Shown: positions 9,064 to 18,774, counted from the stretch's first letter. The stretch is DNA of 64,000 bases from JAICKM01 sp050998805 (GCA_050998805.1 JBPCPV010000018.1:137163-201162), one strand, 5' to 3'. Notes: generated from the letters alone by a model not told the origin. A program made the numbers and translations.

Positions 9064-10720
9064 GTCACCTGCCTCACCAGGGGTGCTGACGGTGCCGCGT
9101 CGTCGGTCGGTGCTCGGCGGTGGGCGCGCCACTCGGCGGCGCACGCCAATAGGGGTGGGAGGAAGATGACCGCAGGCACGTAGTAGTAGCGCAAGTTCGG
9201 GGTTGTATCTCCGGGCAGCGCCGGCGTGATGGAGTAGAATAGCGTGCTTCCCCATGCGAGGAGCAGTCCCACGCGCCGAAATCGTCCGCCCGGCCGTAGG
9301 GCCAGAACCGGCACCAGCCAGGTGCTGTACCAGGGCATGAACCAGACTGCGCCGATCAGTAGGTAGCTGAACAGCACGCGCCCCCAGGCGCGCAGCAACC
9401 CCTCCCAATCTCGCACTGCGAGACTGAAGACCACCGCCGGCACGATCCAAATCGCCAGTGCCGAGTTCCATAGCGGCCATTGAAGAACGGCCAGAACCTG
9501 GCGCGCGGTGAGATCGGGCGGCGTGAGCGTGCCCCGCAGCGCAAGTGCCAGGTCGGCCAGCAGTTGGCGCAGGGCCAGAGCCGGTGAGGGGCCAAACGAG
9601 CCTGCGAGAGGGTTCGTCAACAGGGCGTGGGGCAGGGCGGGGTCCGCATAAGGCAGATAGGTCAAACTCCCCAGCCCCATGATGGTCGTCAGGCTCAACA
9701 TGATCCGGCGCACCGCCTCTGCGCGGCTGCGGCTATCGCGCACCAAGAACACGACGTAGGCAGGTAGGAGGAAAAAGCCACTCAGCTTGACCAGACCGCC
9801 CGCCAGGAGCGCGGCGACGGCCAGAGGCCACGCTCCCCGCAGATGCAGCCAGACGGCGGCAAGAATGCAGACCAGCAGCAGCGCGTCGTTATGCCCACTG
9901 CCGACCAGATCCATGATCAGCAGGGGGCACCAGGCAAAGAGCAGGCAGGCAGTCCTCCGCTGCTCCACGGTCCAGCCCATCAGCCTACATCTGTCCCAGA
10001 CCAGTACCGTGCCGATTGCCATCAACCCCAAATTAAGCAGCCTGAAGGCGAGCACGTAGAGTACGGCGGCACCACCGAGGGCCTCTACACTGAGTGACAC
10101 ACCGCGTGTCACCAGCAACCACAACGGGCCATAGGTGGAGGGGTGTCGCGCCAGGGGCTTGGGGCCACCAGGGGATCTGTAGCCAAGAGGCGCGGCGGCT
10201 GCACCAGCGGGTTGAGGCCCGCGATCTGCATCTTGCCCTGCACCGCATAGGCGTACAGGTCCGAGGAAAAGAGGGCCGGCCAGAACAGGGCGATCCCACC
10301 AAACACTCCGAGGCCGAGCAGCACCCCCGCGAGCGGGTGCCCCACCCAGCGCGAACGGTCTGCACGCCCCGCCGCCCGCACCGATGCGACGTAGGCTGCC
10401 CAGAGGCCGCTAACCAGACCCACGTAGAGCAGGATCGTGGCTGTTCGGGCAGGTCCGGCGCTGAGTTTAGCCGCCACCCAGTTGTGCGGCAGCAGCCGGG
10501 CCACCGGCTCGTACAGGTTGGGCAGCGTTTGAGGCAGGAAACTCGGTTCGAGAGAGAGGGTATGCGTGAAAAGCAGCAGGGGAAACACCGCCCAACCTGC
10601 GGCCAGGAGACTGCCCCAGAAAATGAGCGAGCGGGGATGGCGGCTCACTACAGGGGCAGCCGTCACGGAGATGTCTGGACGACGCCCATTTGGCGTGTGC
10701 CGCCGGGTCCGCTCAGACAC
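9060..10720 (-). pseudogene. GT87-like polyprenyl-phosphate glycosyltransferase, split by one-base frameshift
   Basis: Two adjacent frames are halves of one protein. The upstream half (GTG 10720 down to about 10140) ends in the loop SDLYAYAVQGKMQIAGLNP with DPLVAPSPWRDTP. The downstream half resumes as TYGPLWLLVTRG and continues to 9060 with eight or so membrane segments and GSGHNDALLL. In GT87/DUF2029-type enzymes the W-x-YGPLW motif follows the NP loop directly. The reading frame slips by one base in the run around 10137-10145. Restoring one base would give a continuous protein of about 550 residues. Either a recent inactivating indel or a sequencing error; the latter is likely, as both halves look otherwise intact. 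Confidence 0.75.
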
Positions 10721-10892
10721 GGATTCATGTTAGTTGACGGTCTCCCTAGTAGTTTGCCTGCGGCAGGACACACTTCCATCAATCGGGGGCGATATAGCTG
10801 CGCGTACTCGCACAGTATCTCTTACCCCTCGATCATAGCACCACAGACGTTAGAAAGACCTTCGGTTTTGGGCGGTCCACATTAGGATTATA

Positions 10893-11417
10893 TTAAGATA
10901 CCACGCGATCCTGCGGCATCGAATCTGGATGTAGACCTGCGGCTTCGAGCAGGCGCACTAACATACCCGTCTGCCGCAGCAATTCCTCGTCCTGTGCCGC
11001 CAGGTGCTGCATCGCTTGCTCGATGTCGTGATAGATCTTCTGCGTCGTGTTGAACTGCTCTTTAGATTGCAGTTCCTGTTTACGGCCGAGCAGACCCTGG
11101 CCCACCATGATCACGATCATCAGCGGCAGTTGAGGCACCGAGGCCAGGGCGAGCAGCAGAGGCCAGGGCAGTGGGTCGAAGCGCAAGATCGTCGCGTTCA
11201 CCACGATCCAGAGGATGATCCAGGCCATGATCAGCCAGAAGGTCGGCATCGCCTGAAAGATCGTGGTCATACGCACGGCTACTTGCTGGTTAAACCCTCC
11301 GGCCCGCTTCTCGGCTTCGTGCAGCACGTTTACATTACGGGGCCGATGCGGGTCTAATACGGCATGGTACAGGCGGCGGTGCCCGTCCTGCTTCGCGGTT
11401 GTTGTTGTGTCTTGCAT
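10893..11417 (-). CDS. DUF1003 membrane protein
   Basis: 174 residues. Two membrane segments (MPTFWLIMAWIILWIVVNA and WPLLLALASVPQLPLMIVI) are separated by the FDPLPWP turn typical of DUF1003, followed by a coiled-coil-like cytoplasmic tail (KEQFNTTQKIYHDIEQAMQ). ATG 11417 is preferred over GTG 11420 because AGGAGG lies 7 bases upstream. The function of DUF1003 is unknown. A second DUF1003 protein, fused to a cyclic-nucleotide domain, is encoded at 20416-21282. Confidence 0.85.
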   Translation of the reverse strand: MQDTTTTAKQDGHRRLYHAVLDPHRPRNVNVLHEAEKRAGGFNQQVAVRMTTIFQAMPTFWLIMAWIILWIVVNATILRFDPLPWPLLLALASVPQLPLMIVIMVGQGLLGRKQELQSKEQFNTTQKIYHDIEQAMQHLAAQDEELLRQTGMLVRLLEAAGLHPDSMPQDRVVS

Positions 11418-11486
11418 CACTGTGCCTCCTCACGTTACTATGACCAAGCTACATCAGCCAAGCCCCGCAGCCTGTCCCTGAACCTC

Positions 11487-12203
11487 TCACGTAGTACCCG
11501 GATCCTCATCTAGTGGAGCAAAGCGGTAGCCTACGCCCGGCTCAGTCAAGATGTACTGTGGATCTGCCGGGTTCGCTTCCAGCTTGGCACGCAACTGCGC
11601 GATGAACACACGTAATAACGGGGTCTCAGCGCCGTACCCAACGCCCCGGATCTCGCGCAGCAACATGCCGTGTGTACTCAATCGCCCTGCGTTGCGGGCC
11701 AGCGTCTCCAAGAGCTTGAACTCGGTGCGCGTCAGGTGGACCGCTAGGCCGTTGACCGTCACTTCATGTGCAGCCAGGTCGATCCCCAGGGCACCGACCT
11801 GCAGCAAGTGCGACGGATTGGCAACGCCTTGGTGTGCTGTATGCCGCAGAGCCACCCTGATACGCGCAAGCAGTTCACTGAGGCTGAACGGCTTAGTCAC
11901 ATAGTCATCGGCCCCATCTTCGAGTGCAGTCACCTTCTCGTGCTCCGCCCCGCGTGCTGTCAGCACAATTATCGGCACCATGCTGCTTTGCCGAATGCGG
12001 ACAAGGACTTCCAAGCCGTCCACATCCGGCAAACCGAGATCCAGCAACACTACCCCAGGAGGCGGGTTGGATACGGCCTGCTCGTAGCCGGCTTCCCCAG
12101 TTGAGACGAGCATAGGCGTGAAGCCATAACCCACCAACCCGATCTGGAGGGCGCGGCTAACCGCAGGGTCGTCTTCAACAACAAGAATGCGCTCACCCGG
12201 CAT
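11487..12203 (-). CDS. kdpE: KdpE-like OmpR family response regulator
   Basis: 238 residues. The receiver domain has acidic residues in VVEDD, the phosphorylated Asp in VVLLDLGLPDVDG, T in IIVLTAR and K in YVTKPF. A winged-helix OmpR-type DNA-binding domain follows (LTRTEFKLLETLARNAGRL, GVGYRFAP). Overall sequence is KdpE-like, but no kdpFABC operon lies in the window, so the target may differ. It overlaps the 3' end of the histidine kinase gene by 11 bases, so the two are co-translated. Confidence 0.8.
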   Translation of the reverse strand: MPGERILVVEDDPAVSRALQIGLVGYGFTPMLVSTGEAGYEQAVSNPPPGVVLLDLGLPDVDGLEVLVRIRQSSMVPIIVLTARGAEHEKVTALEDGADDYVTKPFSLSELLARIRVALRHTAHQGVANPSHLLQVGALGIDLAAHEVTVNGLAVHLTRTEFKLLETLARNAGRLSTHGMLLREIRGVGYGAETPLLRVFIAQLRAKLEANPADPQYILTEPGVGYRFAPLDEDPGTT

Positions 12204-13317
12204 CGGTAGTCCCCCTCGGTTGTAAGCAGACTTCCACTGCGGCCGGGGCGGGCGGAGGGGGGATTGGCTCCAGCGGCAGGCTGAACGTTACACACCAGCC
12301 TCCGCCTGGGGAGTTTTCGGCGGTCACCTGCCCACCATGCACCTGCACGATCCCTCGCACGATAGATAGCCCCAGACCGGTGCCGAGAGGTCGGCCTACA
12401 TGGCGCACCGGAGCGAACTTGTCGAACAGGTGCGCCAGATCCTCGGGAGACAGCCCCGGCCCCCGATCGACTACACTCACCTCAAGCTGGTCGGCGACAG
12501 TCCGCGCACGTACCGTGATCGGGGTGCCCAGCGGCGTGTATTTGCCGGCATTCTCCAGTAGGTTCGTCAGCACTTGCTCGATGCGGGGAAAATCGATAAG
12601 CACAAGCGGCAGGTTGGGCGGTACTTCGACTTCCACCGGGTGGCCGGCGAGGTGGAAATGCAGCCTGTGCAACACGGCGTTGATCACTTCTTCGATGGAG
12701 TACCAGTCACGGTCCAGGCGTAGCATACCGCCGTCGATCCGCGACATATCAAGAAGCTGGCCCGCCAGGTGGTCCAGCCGATCGCATTGTTCATTAATAC
12801 CTTCCAGGAGTTCGTGCCGGTCAGCCTGTGTCCAGGGTACGGTCGGGTCGAGCAAGATGGTGGCCGAGGCTTTGATGGAGGCCAGAGGGGTGCGTACGTC
12901 GTGTGACACTGCTTGCAGCAGCTCCGTCTTGAGCTCGCCGGTGAGTGCCAGCAAAGCCGCGCGCTCAGTCTCCTGCCGGAGGTTCTCACGCGCCAGGCCG
13001 ATAGCCGCAGCCAACACATAGGTGACTATCAGAAAGATCCCGAGGGTAACAAAAGCGTTCCAGATAGGGATGATTGGGTCCGGGTCGGGGTTGGTCGCAA
13101 GGTCTACCAACAGCACGACGCTCGCGCTGATCACCGCGATGAAGACCCCGGCCCGGCGTCCGAGCGTCCAGGTCACGAGCATCACTGCGACGAGATAAAA
13201 GACCTCGACCGAGAGCTTGGTCACATAGTCGAGCGAAGCAATCAGGCACACGATGAGTATGCCTAAAGGCAGCATGAAGCGGTGTAAGCGGCGCTTCAGA
13301 TGGTTAAGCAAGTCCAT
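12193..13317 (-). CDS. KdpD-like sensor histidine kinase (DUF4118 type)
   Basis: 374 residues from ATG 13317, with GGAG upstream; an upstream TTG in the same frame at 13347 is less likely. The N-terminal half has four membrane segments of the DUF4118 type found in KdpD, but the large N-terminal KdpD/Usp region is absent. The kinase core has the H-box QAVSHDVRTPLASI, an N-box (LLENAGKYTP), G1 (VVDRGPGLSPEDLAHLF) and G2 (GTGLGLSIV). It pairs with the overlapping KdpE-like regulator. This truncated layout is common in bacteria where the pair may sense osmotic or K+ status. Confidence 0.85.
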   Translation of the reverse strand: MDLLNHLKRRLHRFMLPLGILIVCLIASLDYVTKLSVEVFYLVAVMLVTWTLGRRAGVFIAVISASVVLLVDLATNPDPDPIIPIWNAFVTLGIFLIVTYVLAAAIGLARENLRQETERAALLALTGELKTELLQAVSHDVRTPLASIKASATILLDPTVPWTQADRHELLEGINEQCDRLDHLAGQLLDMSRIDGGMLRLDRDWYSIEEVINAVLHRLHFHLAGHPVEVEVPPNLPLVLIDFPRIEQVLTNLLENAGKYTPLGTPITVRARTVADQLEVSVVDRGPGLSPEDLAHLFDKFAPVRHVGRPLGTGLGLSIVRGIVQVHGGQVTAENSPGGGWCVTFSLPLEPIPPPPAPAAVEVCLQPRGTTDAG

Positions 13318-13733
13318 ATCCAGCTCCGGTCGCGTACATATAGGCAAGGCGGCGCGGCATCTGCCGCGCCGGAATATGCTCTGCGACAGCTGCGGGTGGC
13401 GGTATCCCGACTTAGGGTATTATAGGTCATTTCGCATTAGGAAAACATAAGGTTTCAGACCAAGAGCCAAGTGGAACTCCGCAACCATCGGATCCCGGCA
13501 TTTCAACCTGCCTGAGAGAAAGTCCCAGTACCATGTCTAAAATACCCGAGTTCAATCTTCGCCTACCGGATCGACACCGCCCGCCTCAGCTGCCTGATCG
13601 CGAAAAGCGACCAGACGATCCACCCCCGGTTCATCCTCGGCAATTCGGTAGTCTACAGTCTAGGCGACCCCTACCCCGCAAGTCCCAGCAGCCTATACAT
13701 AATCAGCGTAGACAACAGATAGCCCACAGCCCG

Positions 13734-13763
13734 TTGACAACCCTCTGTCATGGGTGCTATACT
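13734..13763 (+). promoter_or_regulatory. Sigma-70-type promoter of the liv operon
   Basis: TTGACA at 13734-13739 and TATACT at 13758-13763, spacer 18, with an extended TGC directly before the -10. The predicted start is near 13770, about 85 bases upstream of the livJ-like ATG. Confidence 0.75.
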
Positions 13764-13800
13764 ACTCCCGCACAAGGCCGACACGCCACATAGTGCGTCC

Positions 13801-13828
13801 ACTGCCTAATGCCTACCGCCTACTGACC
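13801..13828 (+). repeat. Heptamer array (ACYGCCT type) in liv leader
   Basis: Units ACTGCCT, AATGCCT, ACCGCCT, ACTGACC in perfect 7-base phase, located in the untranslated leader between the promoter and the ribosome-binding site. Confidence 0.6.
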
Positions 13829-13855
13829 TCTATTCAAGTCCAAAGGAGAACTCCC

Positions 13856-15280
13856 ATGAGGCGATTTATTCTCCCGCTGCTCGTGCTCTCGGCGATGCTG
13901 CTCGCCGCCTGCGACACCGGCACCCCTACCGACACACCCGCTGTACCCACCGTGGCGGCCACGCCGGCTGGCCCCGCCACAGCGGCTACCAGCGCCCCCA
14001 CCGGCATGACGCCAACCGAGGCCATGAGCGCAATGACGCCAACCGCAGCTATGACCGGCATGACGCCCACCGCAGCCATGAGCGGAACTGCACCGACCGC
14101 AGTCTCAGCCGCAGGCAGCCCGACGGTGCCGCCGACCGCAGGCCCGACCGCGGTCGGCATGACCGATCCTGCCTTCCCCGCAGGCGGCCCGATACCGATC
14201 GGGATCGCCGTCGCCCAAACCAGCAACACGGCGCTCCTCGGTCAGGAAGAAGTCGTGGGCGCGCAGATCGCCGAAACCTTCTTCAACGGCAGGGGCGGGA
14301 TCAACGGCACGCCGATCAAGCTCGTCTACCAGGACACCGGCGGCGACGAGGTTGGAGCGAACAACGCCTTCCTGACGCTGATCAACCAGAGCCGGGTGCT
14401 CGGCATCGTCGGCCCCACCCTCTCCCAGCAGGCGTTCAGCGCCGACCCGCTCGCCAACACCGCGAAGGTGCCCGTCCTCGGCCCGTCGAACACCGCGAAG
14501 GGCATCCCCCAGATCGGCGACTACATCGCCCGCGTTTCGGCCCCCGTAGCCATCGTGGCCCCGAATGCGGTTGACGCCGCGCTCAAGATTAACCCGAACA
14601 TCAAGAAGGTCGCCGTCTTCTTCGCTCAGAACGACGCATTCAGCAAGTCCGAAACCGGCACATTCCAGGATACCGTCAAGGCCAAGGGCCTCACCCTCGT
14701 GACGGTCCAGAAGTTCCAGACCACCGATACCGACTTCCAGACCCAGGTGACGGCGGCCCTGAACGCACAGCCCGACCTCTGCATCGTCTCCGGCCTGGCT
14801 GCCGACGGCGGCAACCTCGTCAAGCAGCTGCGCGAGCTAGGCTTCACCGGCCAGATCATCGGAGGCAACGGCCTGAACACGACGAACATCTTCCCGGTCT
14901 GCGGGGCCGCCTGCGACGGCATCTTGATCGCCCAGGCATACAGCCCGCAGGCCCCCGGCGACGTGAACGCATCCTTCCGCGCAGCATATAAAGCCCTCAA
15001 GCAGAAAGAGCCGCCACAGTTCAGCGCACAGACCTTCACTGCGGTCCAGGTCTTCGTGGACGCCATGAACTCCCTCGACAAGAAGACGAAGTTGAGCGGG
15101 ATGACGCTCGGCGATGCGCGCACCGCGCTCAACGCCGAGATCCTGGCCGGCAAGTACGACACCCCACTCGGCCCCCTCTCCTTCGACAAAGTAGGCGAGG
15201 TCCAGCAGACGCAGTTCTACGTCGCCCAGATCAAGATGAACCCCGACGGCACTACCGGCGCGTTCGCGTTCATCAAGTAG
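13856..15280 (+). CDS. Branched-chain amino acid-type ABC transporter substrate-binding lipoprotein
   Basis: 474 residues from ATG 13856 with AAGGAG upstream. A lipoprotein signal peptide ends in LLAAC. A Thr/Pro/Ala-rich linker of about 90 residues follows, containing imperfect MTPTxAM repeats. The rest is a type I periplasmic-binding fold (IPIGIAVAQTSNTALLGQ, FFNGRGGINGTPIKLVYQD, GIVGPTLSQQA, VKQLRELGFTGQIIGG), as in LivJ/LivK. It is the first gene of a liv-type importer operon; a strong hairpin separates it from livH. Ligand likely a branched-chain or related amino acid, though the family also binds amides and aromatics. Confidence 0.88.
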   Translation: MRRFILPLLVLSAMLLAACDTGTPTDTPAVPTVAATPAGPATAATSAPTGMTPTEAMSAMTPTAAMTGMTPTAAMSGTAPTAVSAAGSPTVPPTAGPTAVGMTDPAFPAGGPIPIGIAVAQTSNTALLGQEEVVGAQIAETFFNGRGGINGTPIKLVYQDTGGDEVGANNAFLTLINQSRVLGIVGPTLSQQAFSADPLANTAKVPVLGPSNTAKGIPQIGDYIARVSAPVAIVAPNAVDAALKINPNIKKVAVFFAQNDAFSKSETGTFQDTVKAKGLTLVTVQKFQTTDTDFQTQVTAALNAQPDLCIVSGLAADGGNLVKQLRELGFTGQIIGGNGLNTTNIFPVCGAACDGILIAQAYSPQAPGDVNASFRAAYKALKQKEPPQFSAQTFTAVQVFVDAMNSLDKKTKLSGMTLGDARTALNAEILAGKYDTPLGPLSFDKVGEVQQTQFYVAQIKMNPDGTTGAFAFIK

Positions 15281-15287
15281 TCCGCCA

Positions 15288-15317
15288 GTAGGGGCGGGTC
15301 TTTCGGCCCGCCCCTAC
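15288..15317 (+). terminator. Strong hairpin after the liv binding-protein gene
   Basis: Perfect 11-base inverted repeat GTAGGGGCGGG / CCCGCCCCTAC with an 8-base loop and no T-run. It starts 8 bases after the binding-protein stop and ends 14 bases before livH. It probably attenuates transcription or protects the 3' end so that the binding protein outnumbers the permease. A related hairpin follows the malE-like gene at 48997-49019. Confidence 0.65.
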
Positions 15318-15331
15318 GCTGGTGCCCCGCC

Positions 15332-16282
15332 ATGAACATCACGCTGCTCTTCCAACAGATCGTCAACGGGCTGTCGATCGGCAGCGTGTATGCTCTTTTC
15401 GCGCTCGGCTACACGCTGATCTTCTCGATACTCGGCGTGATCAACTTCTCCCACGCCGCCGTCTTCACCCTCGGTGCATACTTCACTTACGCTCTCATGG
15501 GCGGCGCGGTCGGCTTCAACGGCCTCCTCGCCGGGGATTCGCTGCCCCTCCGGCTGCCGTTCGTCGTCGCGATCATCCTCGGCAGCGCGCTCGCCGGGCT
15601 GATCGGCGTGGCCGTCGAGCGTCTCGCCTTCCGCCCGTTGCGCGCGCGCGGTGCCGACTCCCTGCTCACTCTCGTCTCCAGCCTCGGCGTCGCAATCATG
15701 CTCACCAACATCATCCAATATCTTGTGGGTGCCGAGAACTACAGCTTCCCACAGAACACTTACGGCAGCCTCCCGGCTGCGGTCAACTTCGGCACTGCGG
15801 CCAACCGAATCCCCGTGCGGACCGTGCAGATCGTGATCTTCGCCGTCTCAATCGTTATCGTGATCCTGCTCACATTGCTGATCAACCGCTCGCGCTTCGG
15901 TAAGGCTCTGCGCGCTGTAGCTGAGGACGCGACGACGGCGAGCTTGCTCGGCATCAACACCGACCGCTTCATCCTGATCACCTTCTTCCTCAGCGGCTTC
16001 CTGGGCGGTGTAGCCGGGACCCTCGTCGGCACCAGTGTCTCGATAGCCGGCCCTTACTTCGGCATCTCCTTCGGCCTCAAAGGGCTGGCGGTGATCGTCC
16101 TCGGCGGCCTCGGCGACATACCCGGGGCAGTCGTCGGTGGCTTCGTCATCGGCATCGCCGAGGCCCTGGTGCCCGCCGAATACTCCGGCTACAAAGATGC
16201 CGTCGCGTTCGCGGTGCTCTTCCTTGTTTTGCTGGTCCGCCCCCAGGGGCTGCTCGGCCGCATGAGCATCCAGAAGGTCTAG
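15332..16282 (+). CDS. livH: Branched-chain amino acid ABC transporter permease (LivH)
   Basis: 316 residues, about eight membrane segments. The N-terminus (QQIVNGLSIGSVYALFALGY, GVINFSHAAVFTLGAY) is diagnostic for LivH, and the C-terminal GLKGLAVIVLGGLGDIPGAV region contacts the ATPases. It forms the membrane channel with the LivM-like protein encoded one base downstream. Substrate specificity follows the binding protein. Confidence 0.92.
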   Translation: MNITLLFQQIVNGLSIGSVYALFALGYTLIFSILGVINFSHAAVFTLGAYFTYALMGGAVGFNGLLAGDSLPLRLPFVVAIILGSALAGLIGVAVERLAFRPLRARGADSLLTLVSSLGVAIMLTNIIQYLVGAENYSFPQNTYGSLPAAVNFGTAANRIPVRTVQIVIFAVSIVIVILLTLLINRSRFGKALRAVAEDATTASLLGINTDRFILITFFLSGFLGGVAGTLVGTSVSIAGPYFGISFGLKGLAVIVLGGLGDIPGAVVGGFVIGIAEALVPAEYSGYKDAVAFAVLFLVLLVRPQGLLGRMSIQKV

Positions 16283-16283
16283 C

Positions 16284-17255
16284 ATGTCTCAGTTTTTCGC
16301 CACTTACGGAGAGCTGATCGTCAACATGGCGCTGATGGCGACGCTCGCCCTCTCGCTCTACCTGCCTCTGATGGCCGGGCAGCTCTCGCTCGCCTCCCCG
16401 GGCTTCTACGCGCTCGGCGGCTACATCGGGGCTGTCCTTTCGACCAACCCGCATTCGCCTCTTGCCGGTTTCTTCCCCAAGACCGGCGAACTCTACTCCG
16501 TCTGGCTGGTGCTGGCCGAAATGGCCGTCGCTGCCCTGGTCTGCGCGGTCCTCGGCGTGATCGTCGGCCTTCCCGCCCTGCGCCTCCGTGGCATCTACCT
16601 CGCGCTGGCGACAATCGCCTTCGTCGAAATCCTGCGCGTGCTTTCGCTGAACGTAGACATAACCGGCGGCGCGGTCGGCATCTACAACATCCCCCAGCCG
16701 TTCAACGACCCCTCCCAGCTCTCCTACCTCTGGATAGCCGGGCCGCTGCTGCTTCTGAGTATGCTCTTCGTAGGCCGTCTCGAGAGGATTCGCGTCGGGC
16801 GGGCCTTCGTCGCCATACGCGAAGACGAGCTTGCCGCAGGCGCTATGGGGATCAACCCGACCTACTACAAAGTGCTCGCCTTCACGATGGGCGCGGTGCT
16901 CGCGGGGCTGGTCGGCGTCATCAGCGCCCACCTCATCAACACCTGGAACGCCCGCCAGGGCACGTTCGACCTCAGTATCCTGATCCTCGCCTTCGCGCTG
17001 ATCGGAGGCTCGCGGACCTTCCTCGGCCCCGTGCTCGGCGGCCTCGTGCTCACAGCGCTGCCCGAAGTGCTGCGCTCCCTCGCCGGCAACACCGGCATGG
17101 CAGAAGGGCTTGTCCAGTTCTTGAAGGACGGGCGGCTGATCATCTACGGCTTCTTGCTGGTCATCGGCACGGTCTTCCTGCCGCAGGGCTTCGTCTCGCC
17201 CGCGCTTCTCTCCCGGCTCGCCGCTCGGCGCTCCAAGACAGGTCCGCGTTTATGA
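16284..17255 (+). CDS. livM: Branched-chain amino acid ABC transporter permease (LivM)
   Basis: 323 residues with eight or nine membrane segments. LivM signatures: MAGQLSLASPGFYALGGYIG, LPALRLRGIYLALATIAF and GGAVGIYNIPQP, plus a coupling region (IREDELAAGAMGINPTYYKV). It starts one base after livH ends and overlaps livG by four bases (ATGA), so the operon is translationally coupled. Confidence 0.92.
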   Translation: MSQFFATYGELIVNMALMATLALSLYLPLMAGQLSLASPGFYALGGYIGAVLSTNPHSPLAGFFPKTGELYSVWLVLAEMAVAALVCAVLGVIVGLPALRLRGIYLALATIAFVEILRVLSLNVDITGGAVGIYNIPQPFNDPSQLSYLWIAGPLLLLSMLFVGRLERIRVGRAFVAIREDELAAGAMGINPTYYKVLAFTMGAVLAGLVGVISAHLINTWNARQGTFDLSILILAFALIGGSRTFLGPVLGGLVLTALPEVLRSLAGNTGMAEGLVQFLKDGRLIIYGFLLVIGTVFLPQGFVSPALLSRLAARRSKTGPRL

Positions 17256-18022
17256 CCGCTCCGATCCTCGAAGCCCGCGACATGACCCGGCGCTTCGGCG
17301 GCCTCGTCGCCGTCAATAAGGTCAGCTTCGATGTCTACAAAGGCGAGATCTTCGGGCTGATCGGGCCGAACGGCGCAGGCAAGACCACCCTGTTCAACCT
17401 GATGACCGGGCTGATCCCTCCGACGGCTGGCGTGCTCCGTTTCGCCGGCGAGGAGATCACCCACTTGCCGCCCTACCGCATCGCCGGGAGAGGCATCGCC
17501 CGCACATTCCAGAACATCCGGCTTTTCGGCAACCTCACCGCCCTACAGAACGTGATGATCGCGCGCCACACCCACACCCGAAGCGGTGTGCTGGCGGGGG
17601 TATTCGGCCTTCCACCGGCCCCCGCCGAAGAACGCCGCACCCGCGAGCGCGCCCTCGAACTCCTGAACCTCGTCGGCCTCGGCGGGCGCGCAGCCGGCAT
17701 CGCCCGCAACTTCGCCTATGGCGACCAGCGCCGCCTCGAAATAGCCCGCGCCCTCGCCCTCGACCCGACGCTGCTGCTGCTCGACGAGCCTGCCGCCGGC
17801 ATGAACCCGAACGAAAAGCAGGAGATCAGCGCCTTCATCCGCTCACTCCGCACAGATTTCGGCCTCACCATCGTCCTGATCGAGCATCACGTCCCGCTCG
17901 TGATGGGCCTCTGCGACCGCATCGCCGTGCTCAACTTCGGCGAACTGATCGCCCTCGGCGAGCCGGACTCTGTCCAGAACGATCCAGCCGTGATCACCGC
18001 CTACCTCGGAGACACCAAGTGA
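17252..18022 (+). CDS. livG: Branched-chain amino acid ABC transporter ATPase (LivG)
   Basis: 256 residues. Walker A GPNGAGKTTLF, the ABC signature region in the LivG-typical form FAYGDQRRLEIARAL, Walker B LLLLDEPAAGMNP and the LivG hallmark RTFQNIRLFGNLTALQNV. It couples ATP hydrolysis to import together with LivF, whose gene overlaps this one by four bases. Confidence 0.93.
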   Translation: MTAPILEARDMTRRFGGLVAVNKVSFDVYKGEIFGLIGPNGAGKTTLFNLMTGLIPPTAGVLRFAGEEITHLPPYRIAGRGIARTFQNIRLFGNLTALQNVMIARHTHTRSGVLAGVFGLPPAPAEERRTRERALELLNLVGLGGRAAGIARNFAYGDQRRLEIARALALDPTLLLLDEPAAGMNPNEKQEISAFIRSLRTDFGLTIVLIEHHVPLVMGLCDRIAVLNFGELIALGEPDSVQNDPAVITAYLGDTK

Positions 18023-18738
18023 CCGAGAGAACCCCGCTCCTCGAAATATCGGGGCTTTTCGTCAACTACGGCGGCATCCAGGCGCTCCGCGACGTGAATC
18101 TCGTGGTCTATCCCGGCGAGGTCGTGACGCTCATCGGCTCCAACGGGGCGGGCAAATCCACCACACTCCGAGCCATCTCCCGCGTCGTCCGCCCCCGCTC
18201 CGGCCACATCGTCTACGATGGGCGCGACATCGGCCGTGCCCGTCCCGATGAGGTTGTCCGCCTCGGCATCGCGCAGTGCCCCGAAGGGCGGCGCGTGCTC
18301 GCCCGGCAGACGGTCTACGACAACCTGCTGCTCGGTGCCTACATCCGCGACGACAAGGCTGCGGTCGCACAAGACATCAACCGCCGGTTCGAGACCTTCC
18401 CGCTCCTCGCCGAGCGCCGCAACCAGCCCGCCGGCACCCTCTCCGGCGGCGAGCAGCAGATGCTTGCTATCGCCCGCGCGCTGATGAGCCGCCCACGCCT
18501 CCTCCTCCGCGACGAACCCAGCCTCGGCCTCGCCCCGCTCATCGTCCGCGAAATCTTCTCGATCATCGCCCGCCTCCACCAAGAGGGCACGACGATCCTC
18601 CTCGTCGAGCAAAACGCCCGTCTCGCCCTCCAGATCGCCGACCGCGGCTATGTCCTCGAAGCCGGAGCGATCACCTTCACCGGCCCCGCCGCCGCCCTTC
18701 TCGACGATGACCGCGTGCGCCGCGCCTATCTCGGCTAG
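18019..18738 (+). CDS. livF: Branched-chain amino acid ABC transporter ATPase (LivF)
   Basis: 239 residues. Walker A GSNGAGKSTTL, signature LSGGEQQMLAIARAL, Walker B RLLLRDEPSLGLAP and the LivF-type LVEQNARLAL in place of the usual switch histidine. The arginine before the Walker B Asp is unusual, since that position is normally leucine, but the catalytic Asp-Glu pair is intact. Last gene of the liv operon. Confidence 0.93.
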   Translation: MTERTPLLEISGLFVNYGGIQALRDVNLVVYPGEVVTLIGSNGAGKSTTLRAISRVVRPRSGHIVYDGRDIGRARPDEVVRLGIAQCPEGRRVLARQTVYDNLLLGAYIRDDKAAVAQDINRRFETFPLLAERRNQPAGTLSGGEQQMLAIARALMSRPRLLLRDEPSLGLAPLIVREIFSIIARLHQEGTTILLVEQNARLALQIADRGYVLEAGAITFTGPAAALLDDDRVRRAYLG

Positions 18739-18744
18739 CCGCGC

Positions 18745-18774
18745 TTGCATTACCCCAAGTCATAGTGGTATACT
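18745..18774 (+). promoter_or_regulatory. Predicted promoter of the LuxR-type regulator gene
   Basis: TTGCAT (18745-18750) and TATACT (18769-18774) separated by 18 bases, immediately after the livF stop. It gives the regulator gene independent expression. Confidence 0.6.

Larger units (their letters stand above)
13318..13855. other. Divergent intergenic region with gene remnant
   Basis: It separates the kinase operon (-) from the liv operon (+). One plus-strand frame from about 13530 to the stop at 13722 reads as plausible protein (AYRIDTARLSCLIAKSD, FILGNSVVYSLGDPYP) but lacks a convincing start and length, so it may be a decayed gene. The liv promoter and a heptamer array follow. Confidence 0.45.

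Noticed and set aside
11487..13317. A complete kdp potassium-uptake locus
   Set aside because: Only the regulator/kinase-like pair is present; no kdpF, A, B or C genes exist on either side.
18001..18750. 249-residue minus-strand frame opposite livF
   Set aside because: Exact antisense of an ATPase gene with all motifs present on the plus strand; Glu/Asp/Ala-rich shadow.
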